Made by a program: the position numbers and the translations under genes | In this document: piece by piece, positions 44,901 to 56,236 of the stretch | Layout: each line of letters begins with the position of its first letter | How positions within the stretch are numbered: the stretch's first letter is position 1 | DNA from: Vicia villosa | Lineage: Eukaryota; Streptophyta; Magnoliopsida; Fabales; Fabaceae | Direction of reading: 5' to 3' | Length of the DNA stretch: 64,000 nucleotides | Assembly: GCF_029867415.1 (NCBI RefSeq) | Contig: NC_081183.1 | Location: 31,893,806-31,957,805, forward strand | The notes under the pieces: generated by a model | What the model was told of the DNA's origin: nothing | What the model saw: only the letters and a program-made list of their open reading frames with translations | Databases searched by the model: none

Positions 44901-46651
44901 AAAGATAATTGAATTTCATTCAAAATAAGCTTTGGTTTGAATTTTTTGGATGAAGGATGAGAGAGTTATGATCAGTCAAAGTTGAGTTGACTTTTCAGGC
45001 AAAAACCCTAATTTTGAATCTTAGGGTTTTGTTGATTTTTGATCTTTCCTTGATGAATTATGATCATCCAATGATCAAATGATGAATCCTTTGACAAAAT
45101 ATGGACTTTGACAAAAAATTTCATTTTTGACTGTCTGTTGACTTTTTGGTCAAACGGGTCGTCTGTTGACTGTTTGAGCTGCTGACGGTGCGTCTGAGTG
45201 AATTGAAGTTTGAAAATTTGTATGATGGTACTTTGAGATATATGGATGTGCATGAAATCCATTTGAGCTCTCAAAAACTTGTTTCTCCTGTAAAAACAAG
45301 AAAACCCTAGTCAGGGACTGTTTATGTAGGAGACAGTTAAGCGTACCTAATTTTTGTGCAGTGTTGAGTCTCTGCTAATCGCGTGATATTCAGAAGACTT
45401 CTAGAACAAAAATCTTGGAATTTTGAATTGTGAAAGATTGATTTGATTGATGGTACAAAACACTGAGAATTGTACTGCCAGCAGTTTGGCTGTCAACTGA
45501 CTGTTCAGGTATTGACGTAGCAGTTAGAGTGAAAAATCCACAGTCAAAGTTAATTTTCTTTTTTGTTGTTTTTGTTTTATGTGAAAAATGAAAGTTTATT
45601 TACATGACTTGTTAAAAAACATAGACATAATAAATAACTAATATTTACGGTATGCGGGCAAAATTATCGATAATAACCCTAAAAATCATTTAATGCACAG
45701 AAATAGGAATATTTGACTGGCAGAAAACACACAAAATATTATCTTAGTAATTAAGCAATATTATGACAAATAGTACAACATTTAATACTGACAGTACAAA
45801 TATTACATACTATATTGAACAGTACGACAAATAAACGGTACTTTTAAGAAATAAGAAATACGGCAAATTTTAAGAATGACGGTTAATGACCCATGCTATG
45901 AACAATAACATGTAGATGATTGGGAGTGCAACCATTGCAGGTCCACACTCTTCAGGACTATGCAGGCAGAAGAAAGTCATGATCACCGTAGCAATGGTGA
46001 TGACTGTAAGAAACAGTGTCTCTATCCACTTTGCCATTCTTGTTAGGGAAGAAGAGAAAATAGATATGAGGTAGGAATTTGAAAGATGAGTTAGAATTTG
46101 ATGTGAGATTTTATGGAAGAAAATGAGAGGTATTTATAGAATGGAAAGAAGGATAGAGACGTTGGGGAATGATGTGATTCCGTACAAAAGGAAAATTTGA
46201 GTGGAAGTAAGATTTGAAAGAAAGAGTATGATAGTGTTGGGAAAAAGAGAGATTTGATTTTTGAAAAAGAGATTTGAAAAGATTTTTGAAAATAATGGAA
46301 TATAGTACAAAAATTAGTGGGAAACAAAAGATAATAATAATCTACTTGTTACCAGTACAGTCTGAGTTTCCTGATTCTGCGCCTGCAAAAAGATTTAACT
46401 CTGTACCAATTGTGTCAGTACTATTTATCTGTAAATAAATAAATAGCATGTGTGAAGTAATAAACAGTATTTGGCGTTTGCGTAAGAATAAATTCAACTG
46501 CAAGCCAAATTACTGTATAAGAAAAATTCTAAAAACTAAGTATTTCATATGTTAGGATATTTGTTGAAATAATCCATAATTATATGAGACTCTTAATTTT
46601 CAGATTGGAGTTTTCTTGAAAAAAGATGTGGGCAAATTTTGGGGTATAACA
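41982..46651 (-). repeat. 5' LTR of element A (4670 bp)
   Basis: Begins TGTGGACC and ends GTATAACA on the plus strand. Same length as 8749-13418, with about 16 single-base differences by eye and no net length change. It would hold the promoter of A (reading leftward). The PBS-like CAGAGTCGCCA lies at 42084-42094. Confidence 0.93.
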
Positions 46652-47472
46652 GTGATCATCAACAAACTCTGATCCTCCATTCAAAAGAAAGCAATATTCT
46701 TTTACAAAATGCATGTTCAAATTCTTTTTAATAAAATCAAATCTTTCAATTGCATGAGCCTTGGTAAATATACTGGCCCATTGATGATCAATATCAATGA
46801 ACTGTATATCTATCAAACCTATCGGAACATAATCTCTAATAAAACGATGTTTTATATTTATTTGCTTCATTCTAGAATGTTGAATAGAATTATTTGTCAA
46901 GTTGATAGCTACAGTATTATCACAGAAAATTGGGATACTACTTCCACACATCTCATATTCTTCTTTTGATGTTGACAAAGCAATGGTTGCATGTATCTTA
47001 CTAGCCCGGAATATAAGGTTTTCACCTATGAATTGACATCTTTCACTATTGGATTTTCTCTCAATTCTATTCCCAGCATAGTCAACATCACATAATCCAA
47101 CTAGATTGTAATATAGGGATTTCTCATAAAGAACTTCCAAATTTGTTGTTCTTTCCAGATACCTAAAGATTCTCTTAACATCAGTTAAGTGAGTCTGATT
47201 GAAATCTTGCACACAAACAGACATTGTAAAAAATATATGGTCTAGGAGTTGTTCAGTAAAGTAAAGAGCCAATCTCACCTATGTACAGTTTTTGGCAGAC
47301 TTTAGTGAAACTTTCCTTTTTGTTTGATGAACATAGACACCATCCTTGCATTAATTGATTTGAATCCCAAGAAAGAACTTCAGCTTTTGCATAATGCCCA
47401 TTTGAAACTCAACCTGCATTAACTCAGAAAATTCCTTGCAAAGAGTAGCATTAGTAGAACCAAAAATAATGT
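46652..47472 (-). pseudogene. 3' end of copia element E pol (RT and RNase H), decayed
   Basis: Element order: an RT end with IIFGSTNATLCKEFSELM and FFLGFQIN, a stop after that, then the RNase H region with VGLCDVDYAGNRIERKSNSE, ALSTSKEEYEM, IPIFCDNTVAINLTNN and IKHRFIRDY. This order and wording are those of Ty1/copia elements of the SIRE/Maximus group. Between EEY and IPIFCDN the usual helix-rich stretch is largely missing, so there is an internal deletion, and at least two stops occur near 47280-47360. The left edge is the insertion of A; the right edge at about 47472 is an abrupt change to unrelated sequence. Confidence 0.8.
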
Positions 47473-48838
47473 TGTAGCGGGTTCCGAACTTGGCGGGTTA
47501 TGCATGACCGGATGTAGTACCATAAGCCACGGCATGCAAGGGCATATGCTGAAAGGTGGTACAAGGAGACCTCGTCTTTCCACTTCCCTGTTGGGGAGTT
47601 GACAACCACCCTCTATGATGTTTCCTGTCTGCTCCACCTGCTGATCAGAGGGACGTTATTGGACCATTCCCGGATTCATAGGGTTGAGGCCATAGAGTGG
47701 ATGGTGGATTACCTGAGTATGGACTCAAATATGGTGGATTATGAGTGCAGAGAAACTAATGGAGCGCATATTCGGTTCTTCATCCTGAAAGAGATTTATG
47801 AGAACCACTTGGTGGCGGCAGTGGAGTCCGAGGATGAGGGTGATGGACTTTTTGTTGAGTATCACTGTGGTTGCACTCAACAGTGTTAGTTCATGTTCGT
47901 AGTAGGAACTGCCCTCTTTGTGGACAAAAGTGCAACCTACGTGGACATGACTTATCTCTGGTACTTTATTGATCTGACTACAGTTCACGAGTGGAACTGG
48001 GGGGGGGGGGGGGGCTATTCGGGTATACCTATACCAGAAGCTGAATGAAGCCTCCAATTAGAGGACTAGACAGTTGACTGGCTCTTGCACACTCTTTATG
48101 GTACATTTCTTTTTAATTATATCACATTTATTTTTAACATATTATCGTATTTGTGTTTCAGAGTTGGATCATCTCTTACTTCCATCGCATCCACGGCTAC
48201 GATCTTGACCCCTTTTACACTGACGCCATCCCTAGGGCTGCATGATATATCCTCCAAAGGGGGAATCAGAAAGTGGGGTCATATCATGTATACCTCGATC
48301 GTACTACTCAAGATGACATCCAAAGGACACCCTTTAGTGATTACAGTGATGTTATCCCATTCGACCGCATCGTATTATATTCCGGATGGTTGGCATGTGG
48401 GGCAAACACCATGGTCAGATATCTGCCGGAGCGGTGCATGAGACAGTTTGGGCGTGTACATATGGTATTGAGATCTCCAATTTGAGGTTGTTCCCGACAC
48501 CGTTGCCTGTCAAGATCTCACTGCTATATTTGAGGATTGGGTGCATCATCTAGTACTGGAGGAGTATCGGCGTATGCGGGCCACCCAGAGCTGGCACTAT
48601 GTAGATGGGTACGTGACATGGTTTTATCAGGTGTCACATCCTATCATGAGACCCGATGCTCCGGGATGTCCACCTAGGCCAGCGCACGAGGAGCTCTTAG
48701 AGAACTAGTAGGCTGAGGATGACCATGCCACTGAGCTCTTGCCGATATGCCAGCGAATATACTCGATTTGGCAGGAGGCATTGAAGTGGGGGATCATTAA
48801 GTATGGCGGTTCTGAGGCGTTTGCTATGGTGTTGTAAT
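47473..48838 (+). pseudogene. Plant mobile domain (PMD) protein pseudogene
   Basis: Resembles the PMD family (often annotated as serine/threonine phosphatase 7 long-form-like), found in host genes such as MAIN/MAIL1 and in transposons. Recognisable parts: GELTTTLYDVSCLLHLLIRG, EAIEWMVDYL, then in other frames TYVDMTYLWYFIDLTTVHEW; WIISYFHRIHGYDLDP; DDIQRTPFSDYSDVIPFDRI, LYSGWLACGANTMVRYLPER; HYVDGYVTWFYQVSHPIMRP. An intron is likely at 48101-48161 (GTACAT...TTTCAG). Lesions: a 16-G run at 47999-48014 at a frameshift, an in-frame TAG near 48058, TGA at 48243-48245, a frameshift near 48480, and TAG-TAG at 48706-48711. The true start is not visible. Confidence 0.8.
47999..48014 (+). repeat. Homopolymer G16
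   Basis: Sixteen consecutive G inside the PMD pseudogene, where a Trp-Gly-encoding stretch is expected. Its length may be uncertain in sequencing. Confidence 0.9.
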
Positions 48839-49650
48839 ATTTTGACGTTTTGCACTTACCCGAACAACTATTTATATATTATGATATCGTTTTTTTTACT
48901 ATAATCTAAGTCTTTTTTATTTTTATTAAATATTTGTCGGATAATAGAAGGTATTAGTTTTAGAAGCTACAATGCTCCTATTATAACAATGTAATGTTGT
49001 TGTTTTTAAAAATAAAGAATCAGAGAATATTTCGGATATGCATATCCGAAACTGCTTCATGGTATTTTCGGACATGCATATCCGAAAAATTTATTTGTAG
49101 TTCAAATATGGGTATTTTGGGATATGCATATCCGAAATATTTGAAAATAAAAAAAAAGGGTGCCTTCGAAAATGCATATCCGAAAATTATTTTAGGATTT
49201 TCAGAAATATTTTTCACCTTATATGGGTGCAATGAAAAATTCACTTATTATTTATTCATTTAAAGAAGTACTAAAAAAAAAATTAGAACTACCTGTTTGG
49301 GCAAACTATTTAGGCCCAAGAGTTCAATTGAGCCCATTAGAAAGTAATAGTTTATTTTGAAAAATCATTTCATTTCAGACTTTCTTTTTTAGTTTTATAT
49401 TCGTTATGACTTATAAATTTTATTTATTTCTTTGTCAGAAACGTTTACTTTATCATATTTAATTTATTTTGTAATTTTATTTTGACAGATAATAGAATGT
49501 CTAATTAGTGAAATTGATTTCACTTAAAAATATCATATTTCAATGTTTATCCTATATCTTTAAATATGTTTGTCCAGCCGATAGTGAACAAAATGAATAA
49601 TATTTTCAATTTGAAAGCTTATTGAAAAATTGATCATGAAGGGCTTATAA
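48839..49650. other. AT-rich intergenic stretch with a palindrome array
   Basis: Contains four near-palindromic 20-mers at 49031-49184 and otherwise no recognisable coding or repeat structure. Confidence 0.5.
49031..49184. repeat. Four copies of a 20-bp near-palindrome TTCGGATATGCATATCCGAA
   Basis: Copies at 49031-49050 (perfect), 49067-49086, 49117-49136 and 49165-49184, each with 0-3 mismatches. Frame and length match the subterminal palindromes of the Mutator-like element at 52697-57139. Confidence 0.88.
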
Positions 49651-50252
49651 GACTATTTACAATGGAGGTGTTGAATTTTTTTTTAATAGTTGAATTAGTA
49701 CAATGGTGTGTTAAATCATATGTTGAAAGTGATGTGGATTATTTAGTGTTGAAAACATTCAACATGTTGAATGAGAAATTAGTGGAGGCCACATAATATT
49801 TTTGGCAAATTATTATTGGTTGTTGTGAGTGTTTATATTTTTATTTCATGATAATTATTTAATGTCATTTATTTTATAGTAAATAAATTTTTTATTTATT
49901 TTTATTTTCACCAAAATTCATCATTTTTTTTGTCTATAAATAGATACTTGGTTCATTTGATTTGGACACACCAAAAAATTCCACTTTTTTCATAATTTTT
50001 CATAATTTCAATTGATAATAATATTAATATATAATTAATTTTAATATATAATCATAAAACAAAAATATAAATGAAAATAAGAATATGAAATAAAAGTAGT
50101 GGGATAGGGTGTTGAATTTTATTAAACAAAACTATTGTAGTGAGTAAAAGTTGAATGTGTGTTGAATTATTAAGTGGAAGAGAGAGAAGATGATGTGAAG
50201 TATAAAAAGTGAAAAAGTAGGGTGTTGAATTTGAAAACCATTGTAAATAGTC
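49651..50252. mobile_element. Tourist-like (PIF/Harbinger) MITE, 602 bp
   Basis: Perfect 15-bp terminal inverted repeats GACTATTTACAATGG / CCATTGTAAATAGTC flanked by TAA on both sides (49648-49650 and 50253-50255). GTGTTGAATTT recurs next to both ends. No coding capacity. The 3-bp TAA target duplication points to PIF/Harbinger. Confidence 0.85.
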
Positions 50253-50409
50253 TAACTTGTATGTATAATTTTGGACACAAAGTCCAACACCTTTGACACT
50301 AAGAATGACATCAAATTCTTACCCTTGGCTACTGTTCACCATGATCGGTGTAACAATGTTCGTGAATAGTTACATAAATAGTTACTTTTAGTTCTAAATA
50401 AAAGTTGCT

Positions 50410-50800
50410 TAATGAAATAATTTTTAGATATGGACACTCAGATATTAAAAATAATTTTTAGTAGTAAACAAAATTGGTTATTGAAAAATAAAATATTAGT
50501 TAATAAAGTTATGAAGTGAGTTAATAAACGCCCAGATATTAAAAATAGTTTTTAATAGTAAAATAAAGTTGGTTAATGAAATGTAAAATATTGGTTAATG
50601 AAATTATGAAATCGTTTAATAAATGTTCATATACTAAAAATAATTTTTAGTAGTATAATCAAAGTTGGTTACTAAAATATAAAATGTTGGTTAATAAAAT
50701 TATGAAGTTGGTTAATAAATCTCAAAATATTAAAATTAATTTTTAGTAATAAAATAAAATTAGTCAATAAAATATAAAATATTGATTAATTTGACTAATC
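50410..50800. repeat. About 95-bp AT-rich tandem repeat, four copies
   Basis: Units with GATATTAAAAATAATTTTTAG, AAAGTTGGTTAATGAAAT and TTATGAAGTTGGTTAATAAA start near 50441, 50535, 50631 and 50727. They are moderately diverged. Confidence 0.8.
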
Positions 50801-51211
50801 ATACAATTTTATATCAAAATTCTTGAATCTAAAAGTAAAAAATAAAAAAATTTATATTTTTTTAAAAATGATTTATTATTGTAATATTTCATTGTTCACC
50901 TTATTGATAAACAGTAAAATATAGTGCGAGTGTAAAAATTGGTGTTAAAATAACATTTTTGATAATTTATACCTAAGGAAAAAGAAGAAATAATTTAAAA
51001 AGCAAAATATATAAATTTTTGTTGAATGATTAGATATTTAATATAGAATATCTATAGGTTGAAACAATTGACTTAACTCATAATTTGATATATGTGTTGG
51101 TTGAGATAGATGAATGTATGTTATTTGTCAAATTTTTTATAGAACCTTGAAAAATTTTCCATCTCATATCTCAATCCTTGTCAAACCGGTAGATTTGCGT
51201 TTGCGTATGCA

Positions 51212-51355
51212 TTAGTATTTTCATTATCCGACTCGTTTTTATATAAGGAAAAGTATGTACTAATATTCTTATTATCCGACTCGTTTTTATATAAAAGAAA
51301 GTATGTATTAATATTTTTATTATCCGACTCGTTCCTATATAAGAAAAATATTTAG
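51212..51355. repeat. 48-bp tandem repeat, three copies
   Basis: ATTATCCGACTCGTTTTTAT occurs at 51223, 51271 and 51319, each followed by ATAAGGAAAAGTATGTACTAATATT. The exact 48-bp period gives a chance repetitive frame on the minus strand. Confidence 0.88.
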
Positions 51356-51890
51356 TATATGTTATCCATATCTTATGAACCTTAAGCCAAGAACTATCGT
51401 GAATTACGTGAGGCCAAGGCAACTAAGCAAAACAATCTAAAATGACAAGTGACAATCATATTATTCCATATTCCACAGAGCTGGTGTGGACTATTAGTAT
51501 CTTTGTTGAATGAGTCATTCTAGTTTCTGGCTTAATTGATGAGATTTGACAAACTTATCCATATAACATGATAGACCAAAATTTAATGCCAAAATGAAAA
51601 GAATGAATGGTGTGAAAGGTATCCGCTGCCGCTTTTCTTTACCACCACACCTCACTCTTTTTCCTTTTCTTGAAATTTGTAAGAGACTTTGAAAGTTACC
51701 TTTTTTTGTCGTTTAAGGTCACGAGTCAACGGAGTCTTTTGAAATAAGAAGCTAATGATTCCTCCAACAACAACAAAGCAGGCATAGTTCTATAATAGTT
51801 TATCTAGAGAAGAAAAATGTCAAGCTCAATTATGATTGAAATGGAAATCCTACGGCTCATTGGTTTTGTGTGCAAAATTGGTGTTTGTGT

Positions 51891-52103
51891 CATGGTTTTA
51901 AAACACGGTCTTTGACCGCAAAAACGGTTGCGACAAAATAGTAAAGAAAAATATTAATATTGATGCTATTATTTATTATTTAAAAAAAAATTGTAGTTAA
52001 TTTATACCACGAGTGCAATCAATATTACAATACATGTACCACCTAAAACTATGAAAGTCTCGATGCAATCACAACACGACTTCGAACTTTTTTAAAACCT
52101 TGG
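51891..52103. mobile_element. Possible small MITE with TTTTAAAA-type ends
   Basis: The left end CATGGTTTTAAAACACGG and the right end TTTTTTAAAACCTTGG are partly inverted copies, with a GACCGCAAAAACGGT stretch inside. The ends are imperfect and no clear target duplication is seen. Confidence 0.3.
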
Positions 52104-52696
52104 TTTGTGTTACTCTTCATGCAAAATGTGGGATCATGAGTTAGATTGAAGTGATGGCATTTTATAACTTAGCATGGAAAGTGATTCTAAATTGATTCTA
52201 AAGTCAAATGATAAAGATATATAGCTTGAAATTGTTTTGTCATGATTCGATTCACGAGTCTACTTTTGTGAGAAGATTAAATAAATTTGAATTGAATCAC
52301 ATAATGAGGCAAGACATGAAAATTTCAATCATGTTATAAATCATATCACATATTCCGTGACTAAAATAAAATTTGCAAAAACAAATTTGAGTCGGATTAT
52401 GTGCAATCTTGAATTGATTCATGAGTTCAACTTCAGTTGATTCGGTTCATCAACTTTCTTGAATTGAAGATTGATTTTAGTCAATCTTATATTTTATGCA
52501 TGAAAAATATCATTATTTTGACTTAATATGAGTGTGAGGTTTACACGAACAACTCAATTAAATGATAAATTTAACCAACATTAAAAAAAGAAATTAACCA
52601 TGTTACGCTTATGTGATTTCAATCTCCCTTTTGTTTAATGGCAAAAATTTATAGACTTGTAGTTAACTCATAGCGCACGACTCTCTCATGGATTTA

Positions 52697-52734
52697 GAAA
52701 ATTTCTTTACCCACCTCCCTATGGGGGTCACCCC
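52697..52734 (+). repeat. Left terminal inverted repeat of the Mutator-like element
   Basis: GAAAATTTCTTTACCCACCT followed by a diverged stretch and GGGTCACC. Pairs with 57101-57139. Confidence 0.8.
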
Positions 52735-52760
52735 CAGTGAAATCCCAAAATTACCCCTGC

Positions 52761-53201
52761 TTCGGAGATGCATCTCCGAAGTTATTTTTTTTAAAGATTT
52801 TTCATACATTTCGGAAATGCATCTTCGAAAACACCAAAAAAGTGGTGTTTTCGGAGATGCATTTCCGAAGTCAAAAAAATTCAAAACTGTGAATATTTCA
52901 GAAGTTCATTTCCGAAAATATTCCTGCATATACAATTTTCCCTCCTTCACTATCTTCAAAACTTCTCCAAACCCTCTCCAAAACTCAATCAATCTCCATC
53001 CATTTTTCGTCTCAAAATCAAGTTTCAAACCGTTGATCACGTTAAAGGGAGCATAGAAAGCTACAATTTGAGGTAAACATCTCTCATTTCATCCCCTATT
53101 TCACTACATTGATTCAACAAATTTATGCTGAAACCTGCGATGGTTCGGAAGTTCATTTCCGAAATATATTACCTAACAAATTTCGGAAATGAACTTCCGA
53201 A
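52761..53201. repeat. Left subterminal palindrome cluster (6 copies)
   Basis: Near-palindromes of TTCGGAGATGCATCTCCGAA type at 52761-52780, 52810-52829, 52850-52869 and 52897-52916, and TTCGGAAGTTCATTTCCGAA type at 53144-53163 and 53182-53201 (the last in reverse). Probable transposase-binding sites, by analogy with subterminal repeats of other DNA transposons. Confidence 0.85.
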
Positions 53202-53256
53202 ATATGCCCTGGCAGTTAAAAAAAACAGTTTTGGCCAATTTTTCTAATTTTTGCAT

Positions 53257-56025
53257 ATGTTAGGTATGGTGCATCCGGACAATATTGTGCAAGACGATGA
53301 CGTAGTAGTTCCGGAAGTTGTCAACATTAATAACGATCCGGTTATCGACGTTAAATCTATGATCAATGCGGTTGATGTTCGGAAACAATTTACAAATGAT
53401 CGGAGCTTCGGTAGTCGCGAACAATTGATTGATTGGGTTCGGAACGAAGCTAGTAAACTTGGATTTGGAATTGTTATTTTAAGGTCCGACAATGGAAATA
53501 GTAGGCGGAAAGCTTTCGTTGTTTTGAATTGCGAACGGGGTGGGAGTTATGCACAATCAAACCGGGTAAAACACGAAGACACGGTATCGAGAAAGTGCGG
53601 GTGTCCGTTTAAGTTGTGCGCGACTCGGAGGGTTGATGATTTGTGGCGTTTAACCGTAATTTGTGGAATTCATAATCATGCCTTGGATGCCAAGTTACAC
53701 GGACATCCAATGGCGTGTCGTTTGTCCCGCGAAGAGAAGAATGTGATTTCGGATTTAACGATAGTCAAAGTGGCGCCTCGCAACATACTTGCCGATTTGA
53801 AGCGTAAAAAACCGAATAGCGTTTCAAATATCAAGCAAGTTTACAATGAACGACACAATCTTAAAGTTTTAAAAAAGGGCCCTCGCTCGAAAATGCAACA
53901 ACTTTTGAAACTATTAGGCGATAACAAATATGTGTCAAGCTTTCGAACGTCCGAGGACAAAGTTACGGTGCGTGATATTTTTTGGACTCATCCCGAAAGT
54001 ATCAAATTATTCAACACATTTCCAACCGTTCTTGTCATGGATTCGACATACAAGACAAACAAATATAGGCTTCCTCTTCTAGAGATAGTTGGTGTGACCT
54101 CGACGGACAAGACTTATTCGGTCGGGTTTGCTTTTTTGGAGTGTGAAAAAGAAGAAAACTTTACATGGGCTTTGGGAATATGCAAGTCTTTGTTAGTTGA
54201 TCAAAAGGTTATGCCAGACGTCATTGTCACCGACCGGGACAATTCTTTGATGAATGCGGTTGATACCGTCTTCCCGACATCGACCACGTTACTTTTTCGG
54301 TATCACATAACTTGCAACGTGAGAAGTAAGTTAAAACCCGCGGTTGGGACAAAAGATAGACCGGATGAAAACGGTAAAGTTATCAAAGCCGGTGTTGTGG
54401 TTGATAGGATAATGGCGGGATGGAGGGAAATTTTAGATGCATACTCCGAAGAGGTGTATACCGAGAAATTGGTACACTTTAGGTCTTTGTGTGGTTCCAT
54501 TAAGACTTTTTGTCATTACGTCGAATCCACCATTCTTGACAAAGTCGGAGAAAAAGTCGTGTGCGCTTGGATAAATCAAGTTAGACATCTTGGTTGCACC
54601 ACGACTAACCGAGTTGAATCCGCACATGCGGTCTTCAAGAGGTGGTTGGGTGATAGCAAGGGAGATTTGTGTCGGGGATGGGACACCGTGAACCAAATGC
54701 TTGAAAATCAACACAATGAAATTCAAACATCGTTCTGTCGGAGCAAGACGGTTATGGAACACCGATATAAGGGTCAAATTTTATTCTCCCAATTGATTTA
54801 CAACATATCTCGATCGGGTTTGAATTTTTTATTTCATGAAGCGAAGTAGTCGGAGACCACGGGGCCGGATAGTTCTTTATGTGGGTGTACCATTTGAAAG
54901 ACATACGGCCTTCCATGTGCTTGTATACTTTCAAAAAAGAAGAAGTTGAATTCACCAATACGCATGGATGAGGTAGCCGACCATTGGAAGAAGCTTCGTT
55001 TTGATGATTTTGACCCGCAGAAAGAAAATGACTCCAAAATCACCATCTCCGACGAGTTGGAAGTGATAATGGAGAAGTTTGCTAAAGCGGATGACACAAT
55101 GAAAATGCACATAAAAGAACAATTACGAAAAATTGCATTTCCGGAGACCACCGATTTGAAACCGCCATCTCAACCGGTTAAAACGAAAGGTGCACCGAAA
55201 AAGTCCAAAATTACACAAGAAGACACATCAACAAAATGATCTCCTTCCTACTTTGAACATGATGCATCATTCCTGGATTCACCGACACCGAAGTCCAAGT
55301 GTAGTGGTAACAAAGGAGCCCGTATTTCGAAACCACCTCGCACACCGCCGATCAAAAAATCACCCATTGTCTACATTGATGAGATGCCACTTTTTATGCA
55401 CAAATATATCGATAACATCGTTGATGTTGGAGGCGACGACAATTGTGGATATCGGGCCATTGCGGGTTTGCTCGGTAAAGGGGAAAATAATCACACTTTA
55501 GTCCGACGGGAACTTATTGCGGAGTTGACTTCGTATCGGGACATCTACGGGCGACTATATGAAAATCAAGAAAAGTTTGCGAAAATTCATGATTCACTTG
55601 TTCCATCACTTACCGGTATCGCTCCGGTTTCGAAGTGGATGTCATTCCCCGATATGGGTCATCTAATAGCAAGTGCATATGATATGGTGTGTGTCGATTT
55701 GACGAGGATTGGACTAAGTGAGACTTTCTTTCCACTTCATAGTCGACCGCCATTGGACGCGTCGAGCCGCATCATATGCATCGGGTATCTACGATCGCGG
55801 CACTTCGTCCAAGTGTTTTTGAAACCGGGATGTCCTATACCGGCTACTTCTTGTCAATGGACGGCACATCGTTCAAATGAGGCAGAGACTTGGCCGGATC
55901 CTTTCGTTTCAAGAATGGCGGAGTTTGAAGAAATGATGAGCCAAGAGCGCGAGCATAATAGAGAGCGGTCGAAGAACATACCTATTTTGGACTTAGGATC
56001 CACCGATTGGTTCGGTGAATTTTAG
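53257..56025 (+). pseudogene. FAR1-type MULE transposase fused in frame to an OTU cysteine protease
   Basis: One continuous frame with three stops and no frameshift. ATG candidates are at 53257 and 53266. The N-terminus has a FAR1/WRKY-GCM1-like zinc finger (SRKCGCPFKLC ... HNHALD). The MULE transposase core has aspartates in LVMDSTYKTNKYRLPLLE and VIVTDRDNSLMNAV and a glutamate in TTNRVESAHAVFKRWL. A SWIM-like CGCT...GLPCAC follows. The C-terminal third is an OTU domain: GGDDNCGYRAIAGLLG with catalytic Asp and Cys, and SRHFVQVFLKPGC with the likely His. Stops: TAG 54847-54849, TGA 54895-54897 and TGA 55237-55239. Transposition by the core and deubiquitinase-like proteolysis by OTU are family knowledge; the joint role is unknown. 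Confidence 0.87.
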
Positions 56026-56236
56026 TTTGTTCCGGATCATTTTTTGTTTGTAATGACCATTTTTGTATGTATTGTTGTTTATCATGTAAAATCGGACCGA
56101 TTCAATACATATATAATATAAGTATGTTTTATGTCATCATTGTCTAATTTACGTCTATTTTGAATTCCTTTTGTATTTTTTACACAAAACACTAAGTAAT
56201 CAACAAAATGCAAAATTTACATCTGTTTCTGCATAA

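Larger units (their letters stand above)
8749..46651 (-). mobile_element. Element A: full-length young Ogre (Ty3/gypsy, Tat clade), split by element B
   Basis: Element order on the minus strand: 5' LTR 41982-46651, PBS 41961-41977, ORF1, gag, protease, intron, RT/RNase H, second RNase H, integrase, 3' non-coding region, PPT 13419-13431, 3' LTR 8749-13418. It spans 37,903 bp including B plus the duplicated CATAC, or about 21,376 bp alone, the usual size for Ogre. The two LTRs have equal length and show about 16 differences by eye, so the insertion is recent. Flanks are CTGAT (8744-8748) and GTGAT (46652-46656), a target duplication with one mismatch. The host sequence is copia element E. Damage: B inside RT and a TAG between gag and pro. 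Confidence 0.93.
50256..52696. other. AT-rich intergenic region
   Basis: No genes are seen. It contains the two tandem arrays and a possible MITE listed separately; the rest shows no feature I can support. Confidence 0.5.

Noticed and set aside
51171..51422. 83-codon repetitive minus-strand frame
   Set aside because: Arises from a 48-bp tandem repeat whose length is a multiple of three.
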